Notes: generated by a model from the sequence alone, not told the origin. 64,000 nucleotides of DNA from Paraburkholderia bryophila (GCF_013409255.1 NZ_JACCAS010000001.1:4464001-4528000), one strand, 5' to 3'; numbered from the stretch's first letter, positions 26,807 to 36,662 are shown. Made by a program: numbers and translations.

Positions 26807-28195
26807 TCAGAGCTGTTTCATCAGCACGAGCGATTTGCGCTGCCAGTTATAAAGTCGGCGGCGATCTTCCGGCAGGTCGTCGACCGTTGCCTTGACGAAG
26901 CCGCGCTTGAGGAACCAGTGTTCGGTGCGCGTGGTGAGCACGAAAATACGCGTGAGGCCGCGCGCCCGCGCGCGCTGCTCGATGCGTTTCAACAGCCGTT
27001 CGCCGTCGCCGGTGCCTTGCGCTTCGGGGGCGACCGTCAGGCACGCCATTTCGCCGATGCGCTCCTGCGTGTACGGATACAGCGCCGCGCAGCCGAACAG
27101 CACGCCATCGTGCTCGATGACCGAGAAATGGTCGATGTCGCGTTCGATCTGATGGCGGCCGCGCCGCACCAGCGTGCCGTCCGATTCGAGCGGATCGATC
27201 AGCGCGAGAATCCCGCCGACGTCGTCCGGCGTGGCTTCACGCAGGCTTTCGAGGTTCTCGTACGAGATCATCGTGCCGACGCCGTCGTGCAGGAACAGTT
27301 CGAGCAGCAGGCTGCCGTCGAGCGCGTAGGGGATGATGTGCGCCCGCGCCACGCCGCCGCGGCAGGCACGAATCGAGTGCTTCAGGTAGAAGCCCGCGTC
27401 GCCGGTGACTTCGCCGCTTTCGTGCAGCTTGTAGGCGTCGTCGAGCGACAGTTCGCGAACCAGTTCGGGACCTTCTTCGCCTTCTTCCATCAGGCCCGGC
27501 GTTTCGGTCAGGAACACGATCTTGTCGGCGCGCAGCGCGATGGCCGCCGCCGAGGCCACGTCTTCCATGGACAGATTGAACGCCTCACCGGTGGGCGAGA
27601 AGCCGAGCGGCGACAACAGCACCAGCTTGCGGCTCGCCAGCGAATGGCGAATCGAATCCGCGTCGATCTTGCGCACCACGCCGGTGTGGGCGAAGTCGAC
27701 GCCGTCGAGAATGCCGACCGGCCGCGCCGTCACGAAGTTGCCCGACACCACGCTGATGTGCGCGTGCGCCATGGGCGTGTTCGGCAAACCTTGGCTGATC
27801 GCTGCCTCGATATCCAGACGCACTTCGCCGGCCGCTTCTTTCGCGGACTCGAGCGCGCGGGCATCTGTAATGCGCATGCCGTGCGAAAACTCGGATTCGA
27901 CGCCGTGCAGGCTCATCTGCTCTTCGACCTGCGGTCGCGAGCCATGCACCAGAACGATCTGGATACCCATGGCCTGCAACAGTGCGATATCGGACACGAG
28001 CGCATTCAGGAGCCCCTGATGCACCACCTCGCCGCCAAAGCCGACGACAAAGGTCTTGTTACGGAATGCATGGATGTAAGGGGCGACTGAGCGCATCCAG
28101 TCGACGAATTGCGCATGCTGGGCGAGGTTTTCCGTTGCTCCGGCGGGGGCCGGAACGCTCGCGGGCGCGGGGACGAGGTCGGTTTGGGAATTCAT
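26807..28195 (-). CDS. argA: N-acetylglutamate synthase
   Basis: The 462-residue protein has the ArgA layout: an amino acid kinase-like domain (about 30-300, with [13 protein letters not shown] and [12 protein letters not shown]) and a C-terminal GNAT acetyltransferase domain (about 315-455, with [21 protein letters not shown]). It acetylates glutamate with acetyl-CoA, the first step of arginine synthesis, and is normally feedback-inhibited by arginine. The ATG at 28195 lies 23 bases from the hrpA ATG in divergent orientation, so the promoters of the two genes must overlap or lie within each other's coding DNA. An upstream extension to 28537 would run into hrpA and is rejected. Confidence 0.94.
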   Translation of the reverse strand: MNSQTDLVPAPASVPAPAGATENLAQHAQFVDWMRSVAPYIHAFRNKTFVVGFGGEVVHQGLLNALVSDIALLQAMGIQIVLVHGSRPQVEEQMSLHGVESEFSHGMRITDARALESAKEAAGEVRLDIEAAISQGLPNTPMAHAHISVVSGNFVTARPVGILDGVDFAHTGVVRKIDADSIRHSLASRKLVLLSPLGFSPTGEAFNLSMEDVASAAAIALRADKIVFLTETPGLMEEGEEGPELVRELSLDDAYKLHESGEVTGDAGFYLKHSIRACRGGVARAHIIPYALDGSLLLELFLHDGVGTMISYENLESLREATPDDVGGILALIDPLESDGTLVRRGRHQIERDIDHFSVIEHDGVLFGCAALYPYTQERIGEMACLTVAPEAQGTGDGERLLKRIEQRARARGLTRIFVLTTRTEHWFLKRGFVKATVDDLPEDRRRLYNWQRKSLVLMKQL

Positions 28196-28204
28196 GCCGG
28201 GGAT

Positions 28205-28210
28205 TATAAT
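28205..28210 (+). promoter_or_regulatory. TATAAT -10 element immediately before hrpA
   Basis: An exact TATAAT lies in the 23-base gap between the argA and hrpA start codons and ends eight bases before the hrpA ATG. If used, transcription would start within about two bases of the ATG and give a leaderless mRNA. No good -35 box and no ribosome binding site are visible for hrpA. Confidence 0.45.
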
Positions 28211-28218
28211 GCGCCCCC

Positions 28219-31200
28219 ATGTCGAATGTACCCAAAAGTCCCGCTGCGGCGAACGAGAATCCGGCGCCGGCCGCCGATCAGTTGAACACCGGCGACGCCG
28301 GGCGCCGTCCTGCGCAGGACGCCAACCGAAACACGCCGCAAAAGGCGCGCGAAACGCGTCGTCCGGAGCAGGGCGCGCAGCCGCACGCGCAGAAAAAAAA
28401 TCCGCTGCGTGAGGCTGGTGCGAGTGGCGCGCAGGCGCCGAATCAGCCGAAACGCGGTGAAGGCCGAAGCGACCAGCCGCGCCGTGAACCGCGCGCCCCT
28501 CGCCCGCCGCGTGTCGTCGAACCGAATCCGATTCCACCGATCACCTTCCCCGAAGCGCTGCCGGTTTCCGGCCGTCGCGAGGAGATCGCCAAAGCGATCG
28601 CGGAAAACCAGGTCGTGATCGTCTGCGGTGAAACCGGCTCCGGTAAAACCACCCAACTGCCGAAAATCTGCCTCGCGCTGGGGCGCGGCCTCGGCGCGGG
28701 CGGCACCGGTCTGATCGGCCATACGCAGCCGCGCCGGATCGCCGCCTCGGCCACCGGCCGCCGGATCGCCGAAGAACTCGGCACGCCGTTCGGCGAAGTG
28801 GTCGGCTACAAGGTGCGCTTTACCGACAATCTGTCGCCGGGCGCGTCGGTCAAACTGATGACCGACGGCATTCTGCTCGCCGAAACGCAGACCGATCCGC
28901 TGCTCAAGGCCTACGACACGCTGATCATCGACGAAGCGCACGAGCGCAGCCTGAACATCGATTTTCTGCTCGGCTATCTGAAGGAAATTCTCGTCAAGCG
29001 TCCCGATCTGAAGCTGATCGTGACCTCGGCGACGATCGACGCCGATCGTTTCGCGCGCCATTTCGGCAGCGACGAAAAACCCGCGCCGGTGATCGAAGTG
29101 AGCGGCCGTCTGTATCCGGTCGACGTGCGTTACCGTCCGGTCGTCGAAGACAGTCCGGCGGTGAAGGCCGCAGAGGGGACGAGGAGCGCTGCGGGTTCGC
29201 CGGCAGCTGGGCGCGAGCGCCCCGATCGTCCGAAAACCCAGCGCGAAGCCGACCGCGATCTGATGGACGCGATCGTCGACGCCGTCGACGAGTTGTGCCG
29301 CGAAGGCCCCGGCGACGTGCTGGTGTTCCTGCCCGGTGAGCGCGAAATTCGCGACGCCGCCGAAGCGCTGCGCAAACACCATCCGCCGCACACGGAAATT
29401 CTGCCGCTGTTCGCGCGACTCTCCGCCGCCGAACAGGAACGCGTGTTCCGCATTTCGAACACGCGCCGCATCGTGCTGGCCACTAACGTTGCCGAAACCT
29501 CGCTGACCGTGCCGGGCATTCGCTACGTGGTCGACACCGGCCTCGCGCGCGTGAAACGCTATTCGTACCGCAACAAGGTCGAGCAGTTGCAGGTGGAATC
29601 GATTTCGCAAGCCGCCGCGAACCAACGGGCGGGGCGTTGCGGCCGGGTCGCCGACGGTATCTGCATCCGTCTGTACGAAGAAAGCGATTTTCAGGGCCGC
29701 GTGCGTTTCACCGATCCGGAGATTCTGCGTTCGTCGCTGGCGTCCGTGATTCTGCGGATGAAATCGCTGCACCTGACCGCGATCGAAACGTTTCCGTTCA
29801 TCGAGCCGCCGCCGGGCCGCGCGGTGGCCGACGGTTATCAGTTGCTCAATGAACTCGGCGCGGTCGACGACGACAACCAGCTCACGCCGCTCGGCCGCGA
29901 ACTCGCGCGCCTGCCGCTCGATCCGCGCGTCGGCCGGATGATTCTGGCGGCGCGCGATCAGCAGGCGTTGAAGGAAGTACTGATCATCGCCAGCGCGTTG
30001 TCCGTGCAGGACCCGCGCGACCGGCCGATCGAAGCGCAGGAGCAGGCCGACCAGGCGCATCGCCGTTTCGCCGACGAGCGCTCCGAATTCCTCCAGTGGC
30101 TAAAAATCTGGAACTGGTTCGAAGAAGCAATCACGCACAAGAAGTCGAACAAGCAGTTGCACGAGGAATGCCGCAAGAACTTCCTGTCGCAAATGCGTCT
30201 GCGCGAATGGCGCGACGTGCACTCGCAACTGCTGACGGTGGTGCGCGAACACGGCTGGCGTTTGAACGAGGCCGAAGCGACCTTCGAGCAGATTCATCTC
30301 GCGCTGTTGACCGGTCTGCTGGGCAACATCGGCTTGAAAGCCGACGACGAACCGTATTACCTCGGCGCGCGCGGCATCAAGTTTTATTTGTGGCCGGGCT
30401 CGGCGCTGGTGAAGAAGGCGGGCAAGTGGGCGATGGCTGCCGAACTGGTCGAGACGAGCCGGCTGTACGCGCGCTGTATCGCGAAGATCGAGCCGGAGTG
30501 GATCGAGCGGATCGGCGCACATCTGTTGAAGAAGTCGCTGTCCGAGCCGCATTGGGAGAAGCGCGCGGCGCAGGTGTCGGCGTTCGAGCGGGCCATGCTG
30601 TACGGCCTGCCGATCTATCACCGCCGCCGCGTGAGCTTCGGCCAACAGGACCCGGCGCGTGCGCGTGAGCTGTTCATTCGCGGCGCGCTGGTGGAAGGCG
30701 AGTTCGACACGAAGCTCGCGTTCTTCGCGCACAACCGCAAACTGCTCGCCGACATCGAGCAACTCGAACATAAGTCGCGCCGGCAGGACGTGCTGGTCGA
30801 CGACGAGCTGATTTTCGGCTTCTACGATCAGGCGGTGCCGCAGGGCATCCACACCGGCGCGGCGTTCGAGCGCTGGTATCGCGACGAGCTGAAAGCGGCC
30901 GGCCAGACCGAAGACAAACTGCGCCTGCTGTACCTGTCGCGCGACGATCTGATGCGTCACGAGGCGGCCGGCGTCACGACCGATCTGTTCCCGAAGCGAA
31001 TGACGATGTCGGGCGTCGAGATGGCGTTGACGTATCACTTCGAACCGGGTTCGCCGCGCGACGGCGTGACGCTCGCCGTGCCGCTGTATGCGCTGAATCA
31101 GGTCGACGCGCGACGCTGCGAGTGGCTCGTGCCGGGCATGCTGAAAGAGAAGGCGCAACTGCTGCTGAAGTCCTTGCCGCAGAAATTGCGACGCCACTGC

Positions 31201-32556
31201 GTGCCGTTGCCGGAGTACGCGGCGGGTTTCGTCGACCGGCATAGCGGGCCGCGTTACGGCGCGGGCGGCTTGCTTGAGTCGCTGATCGCCGATGTTCGCG
31301 AGCAGAAGCAGATCGCGATGAAGCAGGCCGACTTCAAGCTCGAGACCTTGCCGGCGCATCTGTTCATGAACTTCAAGGTCGTCGACGAACACGGCCGTCA
31401 GCTCGCGATGGGCCGCAACATGGCGCAATTGCGCTCGGAGTTGGGCAGCCAGGCGCAGCAGCATTTCCAGAAGATCGCGTCCAGCGCGGCAGGCGTGGCG
31501 CTGGCGGATGCGGGCGGCGGCAGCGTCGCGGCGGCCGCGCAGGCCGGTGCTCGAGGTTCGCAGGGTGCGCAGGGTGCGGAGTCCGGTGCGGCAGCAAACG
31601 CGGGCGCCGCGGCGCAACGCGGCGGCAAGGGTGGGTCTGGCGCTGCTTTGTCGCAAACCGTGCAAACCGTGCAAACCGCGCAAGGCGGCACGGCCGGCAC
31701 TGCGCTGTACGAAAAACTGACCACGTGGAATTTCGGCAAGCTTCCCGAGTTGCTCGAAATTCGTCGCGGCGGCCAGACGTTGTTCGGCTACCCGGCGCTG
31801 GTGGATCGTGGCACGCATTGCGACGTCGAAGTGTTCGACTCGCCGGAAGAGGCCGCGCGGATTCATCGTGCGGGTTTGCGTCGACTGTTCGGCTTGCAGT
31901 TGAAGGAACCGATCAAGTATCTGGAAAAGAACCTGCCGGGCTTGCGCGAAATGGCGATGCAGTTCATGCCGCGCGGCACGCAGGAAGAGTTGCGCGATCA
32001 ATTGATCGATACCGCGCTGGACCGCGCGTGTCTGCAAGACCCGCTGCCCGCCGACGATCTGTCGTTCCACACGCGCCGCGACGAAGGCCGTAGCCGACTG
32101 ACCTTGCTGGCGCAGGAGATCGCCCGCCTGGTGGGGCAGATTCTCACCGAATACGCGACGGTGACGAAGAAGCTGATGCAGGCTCGCACCTTCACGGCCG
32201 CGCATGCCGACATTCAGAATCAGCTCGATGCGTTGATCGGCAAGCGCTTCGTGGTCGACACGCCGTATTCGCAGTTGGCGCACTTTCCGCGCTATCTGAA
32301 GGGCATCGTGCTGCGTATCGACAAGCTGCGAGCGGACCCCGCACGCGACGCACGGCAGTTCGCCGAGTTTCAGCCGCTGTTGCAGAACTACCAGCGCGCG
32401 GTGGCGCAACGCGGTGGGGTGCTGGATACGCGCTTGTCGGAGTTTCGCTGGCTGCTGGAGGAACTGCGGATTTCGCTGTTCGCCCAGGAGTTGCGTACGC
32501 CGATGCCGGTCTCGGTGAAGCGGCTTTATAAGGTGTGGGAGTCGATGCAGCGGTAA
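28219..32556 (+). CDS. hrpA: ATP-dependent RNA helicase HrpA (DEAH)
   Basis: The 1445-residue protein has a disordered basic N-terminus (1-100), a DEAH helicase core (Walker A GETGSGKTTQ near 136, DEAH at 237-240, SAT near 264, and the QRAGRCGRV motif VI), the HA2/OB regions, and a long C-terminal HrpA-specific region of unknown fold. E. coli HrpA (about 1300 residues) rescues or processes stalled ribosomes and mRNAs. The extra length comes from the N-terminal tail, an insert after motif III (about 315-340) and a low-complexity Ala/Gly/Gln linker at about 1087-1167. The gene is transcribed divergently from argA and converges on the adhesin gene. Confidence 0.94.
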   Translation: MSNVPKSPAAANENPAPAADQLNTGDAGRRPAQDANRNTPQKARETRRPEQGAQPHAQKKNPLREAGASGAQAPNQPKRGEGRSDQPRREPRAPRPPRVVEPNPIPPITFPEALPVSGRREEIAKAIAENQVVIVCGETGSGKTTQLPKICLALGRGLGAGGTGLIGHTQPRRIAASATGRRIAEELGTPFGEVVGYKVRFTDNLSPGASVKLMTDGILLAETQTDPLLKAYDTLIIDEAHERSLNIDFLLGYLKEILVKRPDLKLIVTSATIDADRFARHFGSDEKPAPVIEVSGRLYPVDVRYRPVVEDSPAVKAAEGTRSAAGSPAAGRERPDRPKTQREADRDLMDAIVDAVDELCREGPGDVLVFLPGEREIRDAAEALRKHHPPHTEILPLFARLSAAEQERVFRISNTRRIVLATNVAETSLTVPGIRYVVDTGLARVKRYSYRNKVEQLQVESISQAAANQRAGRCGRVADGICIRLYEESDFQGRVRFTDPEILRSSLASVILRMKSLHLTAIETFPFIEPPPGRAVADGYQLLNELGAVDDDNQLTPLGRELARLPLDPRVGRMILAARDQQALKEVLIIASALSVQDPRDRPIEAQEQADQAHRRFADERSEFLQWLKIWNWFEEAITHKKSNKQLHEECRKNFLSQMRLREWRDVHSQLLTVVREHGWRLNEAEATFEQIHLALLTGLLGNIGLKADDEPYYLGARGIKFYLWPGSALVKKAGKWAMAAELVETSRLYARCIAKIEPEWIERIGAHLLKKSLSEPHWEKRAAQVSAFERAMLYGLPIYHRRRVSFGQQDPARARELFIRGALVEGEFDTKLAFFAHNRKLLADIEQLEHKSRRQDVLVDDELIFGFYDQAVPQGIHTGAAFERWYRDELKAAGQTEDKLRLLYLSRDDLMRHEAAGVTTDLFPKRMTMSGVEMALTYHFEPGSPRDGVTLAVPLYALNQVDARRCEWLVPGMLKEKAQLLLKSLPQKLRRHCVPLPEYAAGFVDRHSGPRYGAGGLLESLIADVREQKQIAMKQADFKLETLPAHLFMNFKVVDEHGRQLAMGRNMAQLRSELGSQAQQHFQKIASSAAGVALADAGGGSVAAAAQAGARGSQGAQGAESGAAANAGAAAQRGGKGGSGAALSQTVQTVQTAQGGTAGTALYEKLTTWNFGKLPELLEIRRGGQTLFGYPALVDRGTHCDVEVFDSPEEAARIHRAGLRRLFGLQLKEPIKYLEKNLPGLREMAMQFMPRGTQEELRDQLIDTALDRACLQDPLPADDLSFHTRRDEGRSRLTLLAQEIARLVGQILTEYATVTKKLMQARTFTAAHADIQNQLDALIGKRFVVDTPYSQLAHFPRYLKGIVLRIDKLRADPARDARQFAEFQPLLQNYQRAVAQRGGVLDTRLSEFRWLLEELRISLFAQELRTPMPVSVKRLYKVWESMQR

Positions 32557-32585
32557 GCGGTGGCGCGGGGGCGACCCTGCTCCAC

Positions 32586-35084
32586 TCACCAATGCATGCC
32601 CGCGCCGAGCGACGCGCCGATTTGCCCGCGCGAGTCTGTCGTGCCTTGCACCTTGTAGACCCACTTGCCGGTTGGCGACAGTTGCGACACGCCGATCGCG
32701 ATCGCCGACTGTCCGCCGTAAGTGCCGCCGGCCATCGCCACCATGCCGCGTCCCGGCAGCACCGCTTGCGGCAGGCCTGCCACGGCGAGCGCGGCCGCCG
32801 TGCCGCCGTAGGCGTCGCGGCGGGCGGAGCGGATCTGGTCGTCGGTATAGCTGTTGGCCTGACTGACCGCGCCGCCCATGCTCTGCTGCAACTGGTTGAC
32901 GTTGACCGCGTCCGTGCCTTGCACGCCAGCCGCGACGTTGGCGATCTGCCGCTCCTGCCCGGCCGCACCTATCGACACGGTGCCGGCCCGGTCGGCCACT
33001 GAGCCCTGACCCAAAGCCACCGAGTTATCCGCACTCGCGTTCGCCGTTGCGCCGAGGGCGATCGCGTTGCTGCCGCTCGCGCTCGAATTCACGCCCAGCG
33101 CGGCGGCGTTGCTGCCGGTGGCGTTCGCCGTTGCGCCGACGGCCACCGCGCCAGTTCCCGCCGCTTGCGCGCTCGCACCGGCCGCCACCGACAGCGTGCC
33201 CGATGCCAGGGCGCTTGCGGTCGGATCGCCCGCCGCGCCGAACAGCGGATTGGCGCCCGCGCCGTTCACGGCGACGTTGCTGACCGCGCCGCTGATGGCC
33301 GCGTTCAACTGCCCGAGGTTGACCGCATCGCTCGACTCGACACCGTTTGCCACGTTGTGAATCAGCGTGCCGTTCGCGGCCGGATCGCCGCCGAGCGTCA
33401 CGTTATGCCGGTCGACGCTGCCGTCGGCATTTCGCGCGTAGGAGAGCGCGCTGTCGAGCGCCGCCGCGCTGCCGTCGATCCGGGTCTGCAGCGCCTTCAA
33501 CTGGCTCACGTTGACCGCGTCGGTATCGTTCGCGCCGGCGGCGACATGGGTGAGGCGGCGCTCGTTGCCCGCTGAGCCGATCGACACCTGCCCGACCGCA
33601 CTGAACCCTCGGATGACGGAGGCGTCCGCGCCGGGCGGAACGTAAGCGAGCCCGCCCAGCGGCGCCGCGACCGAGGCGGCACCGAGCGCGACGCTGTTCG
33701 CCTCCGTGACAAAGGCGCCGAAGCCGAACGCCGCCGACTGGTCGGCGGTCGCCCCGGCCGCCGCGCCGATCGCGGTGCTTTGCGTGCCGGTTGCCGCCGA
33801 GGACCCGCCGATCGCGACTGCCTCCGAACCGGCGGCGCGGGCCCACGTGCCCAACGCGAAGGCATCGGCGCCGCTCGCGAGCGCGCCGGCGCCAATCGCG
33901 CTCGCGTTGGTGCCGGTCGACGTAGCGAAGTCGCCGATGGCAATCGAGCCCGGATTGCTCGCGAGCGCACGGCGACCCATCGCAACGGTGCCATCGGCGT
34001 CGGAGATCGCGCCGACGCCGATGGCGAGTGCGGCGTTGCCTGTCGCGCGCGGTTCGGCATCGCCGGTGTCGGTGCCGGTGGCGCTGAAGTAGCGCGGCGT
34101 GGCGCTGTTTGCGGCGGCCGTGACTCGGTCGTTCACCGCCTTCAACTGGCTGACGTTGACCGCATCCGTCTCGTTGGCGCCGGCCGCGACGTGAGTAAGA
34201 CGACGCTCGCTCCCCGCGGCGCCAATGGCGACCTGGCCCACCGCATTGACAGCCTGGATGGCCGCGGCGTCCGCGCCGGCGGGAACGTAAGCGAGCCCGC
34301 CCAGCGGCGCCGCGATCGAGGCGGCGCCCAGCGCGACGCTGTTGGCTTCCGAGACGAAAGCGCCGGCGCCGAACGCGACGGCCTGGTCGGCGGTGGCGAC
34401 CGTGCCTGCGCCGACTGCAATACTTTGCGCACCGGCCGCCCGCGACCTCGGACCCGTCGCGATGCTGGCGCCGCCGCTCGCGCTTGCGTGAAAACCGAAC
34501 GCGACGTCGGCTTCTTGGGTGGCGAGTGCATAGGCGCCGAACGCGGTGCTGCCCATGCCGTTAGCCTCGGCATTGCTGCCGAAGACCGATGCGGCATTGC
34601 GGGTAGCGCGTGCCGCGTAACCGACCGACGTGGTTTCTTCCGCGCCGGCCACCGAGTAGGGGCCCAACGACACGGCTGCACCGCCCGTTGCGTTCGCATT
34701 GGCGCCGAGCGCCATGCTTTGCCAGCCGGCCGCGCTGGCCAGGTAGCCGATGGCGATCGCACCGGGGTTGCTCGTGCTGGCCCGGTCGCCGACCGCGATC
34801 GATGCGGTTGCGCCCGCCCGGGCGTTCGGGCCGACGGCCACCGCGTTCTCACCGGCCGCGGCGGCGTTGTCCGCGCCCGTGGCGGGTGCGTCGACGTCGA
34901 GATAATGCTCCGCCTTATCCCAGGGCAGGGCGGCTTGCGCGCAAGTCATGCCGCCGAGCAGCGCGGCGCCTGACAGCGTCAATCGGGCCGCGACAGCCGT
35001 GCCGATTTTAAACTGGACGCGCTGCATTAATCCGGCCGCGATATCGGCATCGTCTTTCGATGTTGATTCAATCAATTTAATCAT
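32586..35084 (-). CDS. trimeric autotransporter adhesin (YadA-like)
   Basis: The 832-residue protein has an extended signal peptide (residues 1-51, ending GGMTCAQA), then a long head of YadA-type repeats (AIAIGYLASAAG, AVGPNARAG and similar, one strand per about 14 residues). Neck/stalk connectors of the type DAVNVSQLKA and DAVNLGQLNA separate the head segments. The C-terminal YadA anchor spans about 760-832 (AYGGTAAALAVAGLPQAV, then a beta barrel ending GASLGAGMHW). Such proteins trimerise in the outer membrane and bind host or abiotic surfaces. CGGAG precedes ATG 35084. Two head-plus-neck modules are near copies (offset 645 bp). It is preceded by an AT-rich gap. Confidence 0.94.
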   Translation of the reverse strand: MIKLIESTSKDDADIAAGLMQRVQFKIGTAVAARLTLSGAALLGGMTCAQAALPWDKAEHYLDVDAPATGADNAAAAGENAVAVGPNARAGATASIAVGDRASTSNPGAIAIGYLASAAGWQSMALGANANATGGAAVSLGPYSVAGAEETTSVGYAARATRNAASVFGSNAEANGMGSTAFGAYALATQEADVAFGFHASASGGASIATGPRSRAAGAQSIAVGAGTVATADQAVAFGAGAFVSEANSVALGAASIAAPLGGLAYVPAGADAAAIQAVNAVGQVAIGAAGSERRLTHVAAGANETDAVNVSQLKAVNDRVTAAANSATPRYFSATGTDTGDAEPRATGNAALAIGVGAISDADGTVAMGRRALASNPGSIAIGDFATSTGTNASAIGAGALASGADAFALGTWARAAGSEAVAIGGSSAATGTQSTAIGAAAGATADQSAAFGFGAFVTEANSVALGAASVAAPLGGLAYVPPGADASVIRGFSAVGQVSIGSAGNERRLTHVAAGANDTDAVNVSQLKALQTRIDGSAAALDSALSYARNADGSVDRHNVTLGGDPAANGTLIHNVANGVESSDAVNLGQLNAAISGAVSNVAVNGAGANPLFGAAGDPTASALASGTLSVAAGASAQAAGTGAVAVGATANATGSNAAALGVNSSASGSNAIALGATANASADNSVALGQGSVADRAGTVSIGAAGQERQIANVAAGVQGTDAVNVNQLQQSMGGAVSQANSYTDDQIRSARRDAYGGTAAALAVAGLPQAVLPGRGMVAMAGGTYGGQSAIAIGVSQLSPTGKWVYKVQGTTDSRGQIGASLGAGMHW
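33486..34375 (-). repeat. internal module duplication in the adhesin
   Basis: The stretch 33486-33730 is repeated with about 85-90% visual similarity at 34131-34375, an offset of 645 bp (215 codons). Both copies encode EANSVALGAAS, AAPLGGLAYVP, ERRLTHVAAGAN and DTDAVNVSQLKA-type text. The intervening head repeats differ more. Confidence 0.75.
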
Positions 35085-35642
35085 GTTTCTCCGGGATCCA
35101 GATATTAGAAAGAAAATGAGGGGCGACAATCCGGTTTAATTCACTATTTAATGGAGTGGGCGAAATTTCATCGCCTGCAAGATAAAACCATGCGAAAGGG
35201 TGTGGGTTTCGCGCGAACGGAAGTCGGGGCGTACCTTTGCCGTAAGGGTGTGGGCTTCGAACTGTTGTTATTGTGGATTCTATTGGCCCAAAGCCGTGAT
35301 GGGACAAATCCGAAAATAAAATTCCGCTTAGCTGGCGATGTTTTTTGAATTCTTATTTCGGGGAAATTGATTAAGAAGGAAGGCTGGGGCGGTGGTGATT
35401 TTGGCTAATAATCCGCAATTCGCTTCTGCTGAATTTAAGTTGTCACGGTCGATGACGTGTCATTTTGGGAGGAAATAAGAAATATCCCGACGATAGCCCT
35501 ACGGTATTTCGAAGTCCGCAGCGCGAATGCGTCGCGCCTTTCAGCGCCGCAACGTGCCAAACCATCCAACGCTCGACCCATGTCAACCTTGCATCACAGT
35601 AAACGTTCTACAATGACGAACGTTCTCCCGAAGTGAGTTTTC
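35085..35642. other. AT-rich gap upstream of the adhesin and the beta-propeller gene
   Basis: This 558-base divergent gap is clearly richer in A and T than its surroundings. It holds a near-perfect direct repeat (AAGGGTGTGGGTTTCG at about 35196 and AAGGGTGTGGGCTTCG at 35244, 48 bases apart) and a palindrome ATGACGTGTCAT at 35452-35463. A 65-codon frame at 35151-35348 lacks a ribosome site. The region probably carries the control regions of both flanking genes. Confidence 0.6.
35602..35626 (+). promoter_or_regulatory. candidate operator overlapping a -10 box
   Basis: AACGTTCT occurs at 35602-35609 and again at 35619-35626, 17 bases apart, each containing the palindromic core AACGTT (the second extends to GAACGTTC). 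The -10-like TACAAT (35609-35614) lies between them, 29 bases before the ATG of the beta-propeller gene. This is the layout of a repressor site that blocks RNA polymerase. The regulator is unknown. Confidence 0.45.
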
Positions 35643-36662
35643 ATGCGCAATTTTTCCTTCTCCGGCTTGACCGGCACGGTCCTGGCGGGCGCGGCAGTGG
35701 TCGCGGCAACAGGTTTTTTCTCTCCCGCGGCGCACGCAAACAACGTGATCGTGCTCAACTCCGGCGAAGCCACGCTCAGCCTGATCGACGAAGCCACGCA
35801 CCAGGTCGTCGGCACGGTGCCGACCGGCAAGGAACCGCACCATCTGATGGCCACGCCGGACAATTCGTCGTTGATCGTCGCGAATTCGGTGTCCAACAAT
35901 CTGATGTTCGTCGACCCGAAAACGGGTCAGGTGCAGCGCTGGGTCGAGAACATTGAAGATCCTTACCAGATCGGTTTTTCGCCTGACCGCAAGTGGCTGG
36001 TCACCACCGGCCTGCGTCTGGACCGGCTCGACATCTATCACTACGACGGCCAGAAGAACCAGATGACGCTGGCCTCGCGGCTGCCGCTCGCGGTCATGCC
36101 GAGCCACATGGCGTTCACGAACGACAGCAAGACGGTGTTCGTCACGCTGCAGGTGTCGGGCGAGCTGGCCGCAATCGATCTGGCCACGCAAACCGTCAAG
36201 TGGAAGATGAAAGTCGGCAAGGTGCCGGCCGGCCTGTGGATGACGCCGGGCGAAAAATATCTGCTGATCGGCATGACGGGCTCGGATTACGTCGCGGTAG
36301 TCGACTGGCGCAACCAGAAGATCGTCAAGACCATCCAGACCGGCAAGGGCGCGCACAACTTCCGCTCGCTTGCCGACGGCAAGCACGTCGCGGTGTCCAA
36401 CCGGGTGGCGAGTACGATCAGCATCATCGACGAAGACACGCTCACCAACGTCGGCGACATCACCGGTCTGATGCCGGGACCGGACGACATGGAACTGACC
36501 GCCGACAAACGCTATCTGTGGGTCACATTCCGCTTCGCGAAGCACGTCGGCATCATCGACCTGACTACCCGCAAGCTGATCCAGACGATCGCCGTCGGCC
36601 GTTCGCCGCACGGTATCTATTTCTACAATCGCGCACCGGTCACGGCGCCGAACGGCGCTTGA
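35643..36662 (+). CDS. secreted YVTN/cytochrome D1-type beta-propeller protein
   Basis: The 339-residue protein has a signal peptide (residues 1-32, ending SPAAHAN) and then seven repeats of a 40-odd-residue blade with the YVTN-type pattern (VIVLNSGEATLSLIDEATHQVVGTV, LMFVDPKTGQVQRWV, GYLLIGMTGSDYVAVVDWRNQKIVKTI). Such seven-bladed propellers lack haem ligands of true nitrite reductase d1 domains. It lies 50 bases upstream of a membrane sterol-desaturase-like gene on the same strand, and the pair is probably an operon. Its start has a weak GTGAG-type ribosome site. Function is unknown; a periplasmic binding or chaperone role is possible. Confidence 0.85.
   Translation: MRNFSFSGLTGTVLAGAAVVAATGFFSPAAHANNVIVLNSGEATLSLIDEATHQVVGTVPTGKEPHHLMATPDNSSLIVANSVSNNLMFVDPKTGQVQRWVENIEDPYQIGFSPDRKWLVTTGLRLDRLDIYHYDGQKNQMTLASRLPLAVMPSHMAFTNDSKTVFVTLQVSGELAAIDLATQTVKWKMKVGKVPAGLWMTPGEKYLLIGMTGSDYVAVVDWRNQKIVKTIQTGKGAHNFRSLADGKHVAVSNRVASTISIIDEDTLTNVGDITGLMPGPDDMELTADKRYLWVTFRFAKHVGIIDLTTRKLIQTIAVGRSPHGIYFYNRAPVTAPNGA

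Noticed and set aside
30100..32664. Long open frame opposite hrpA (about 850 codons)
   Set aside because: Antisense shadow; no recognisable motifs, Arg/Leu/Gln-rich text.
35151..35348. Small frame of 65 codons in the AT-rich gap with a repeated KGVGF
   Set aside because: No ribosome site, and the repeat is explained by the 16-bp DNA repeat rather than by protein selection.
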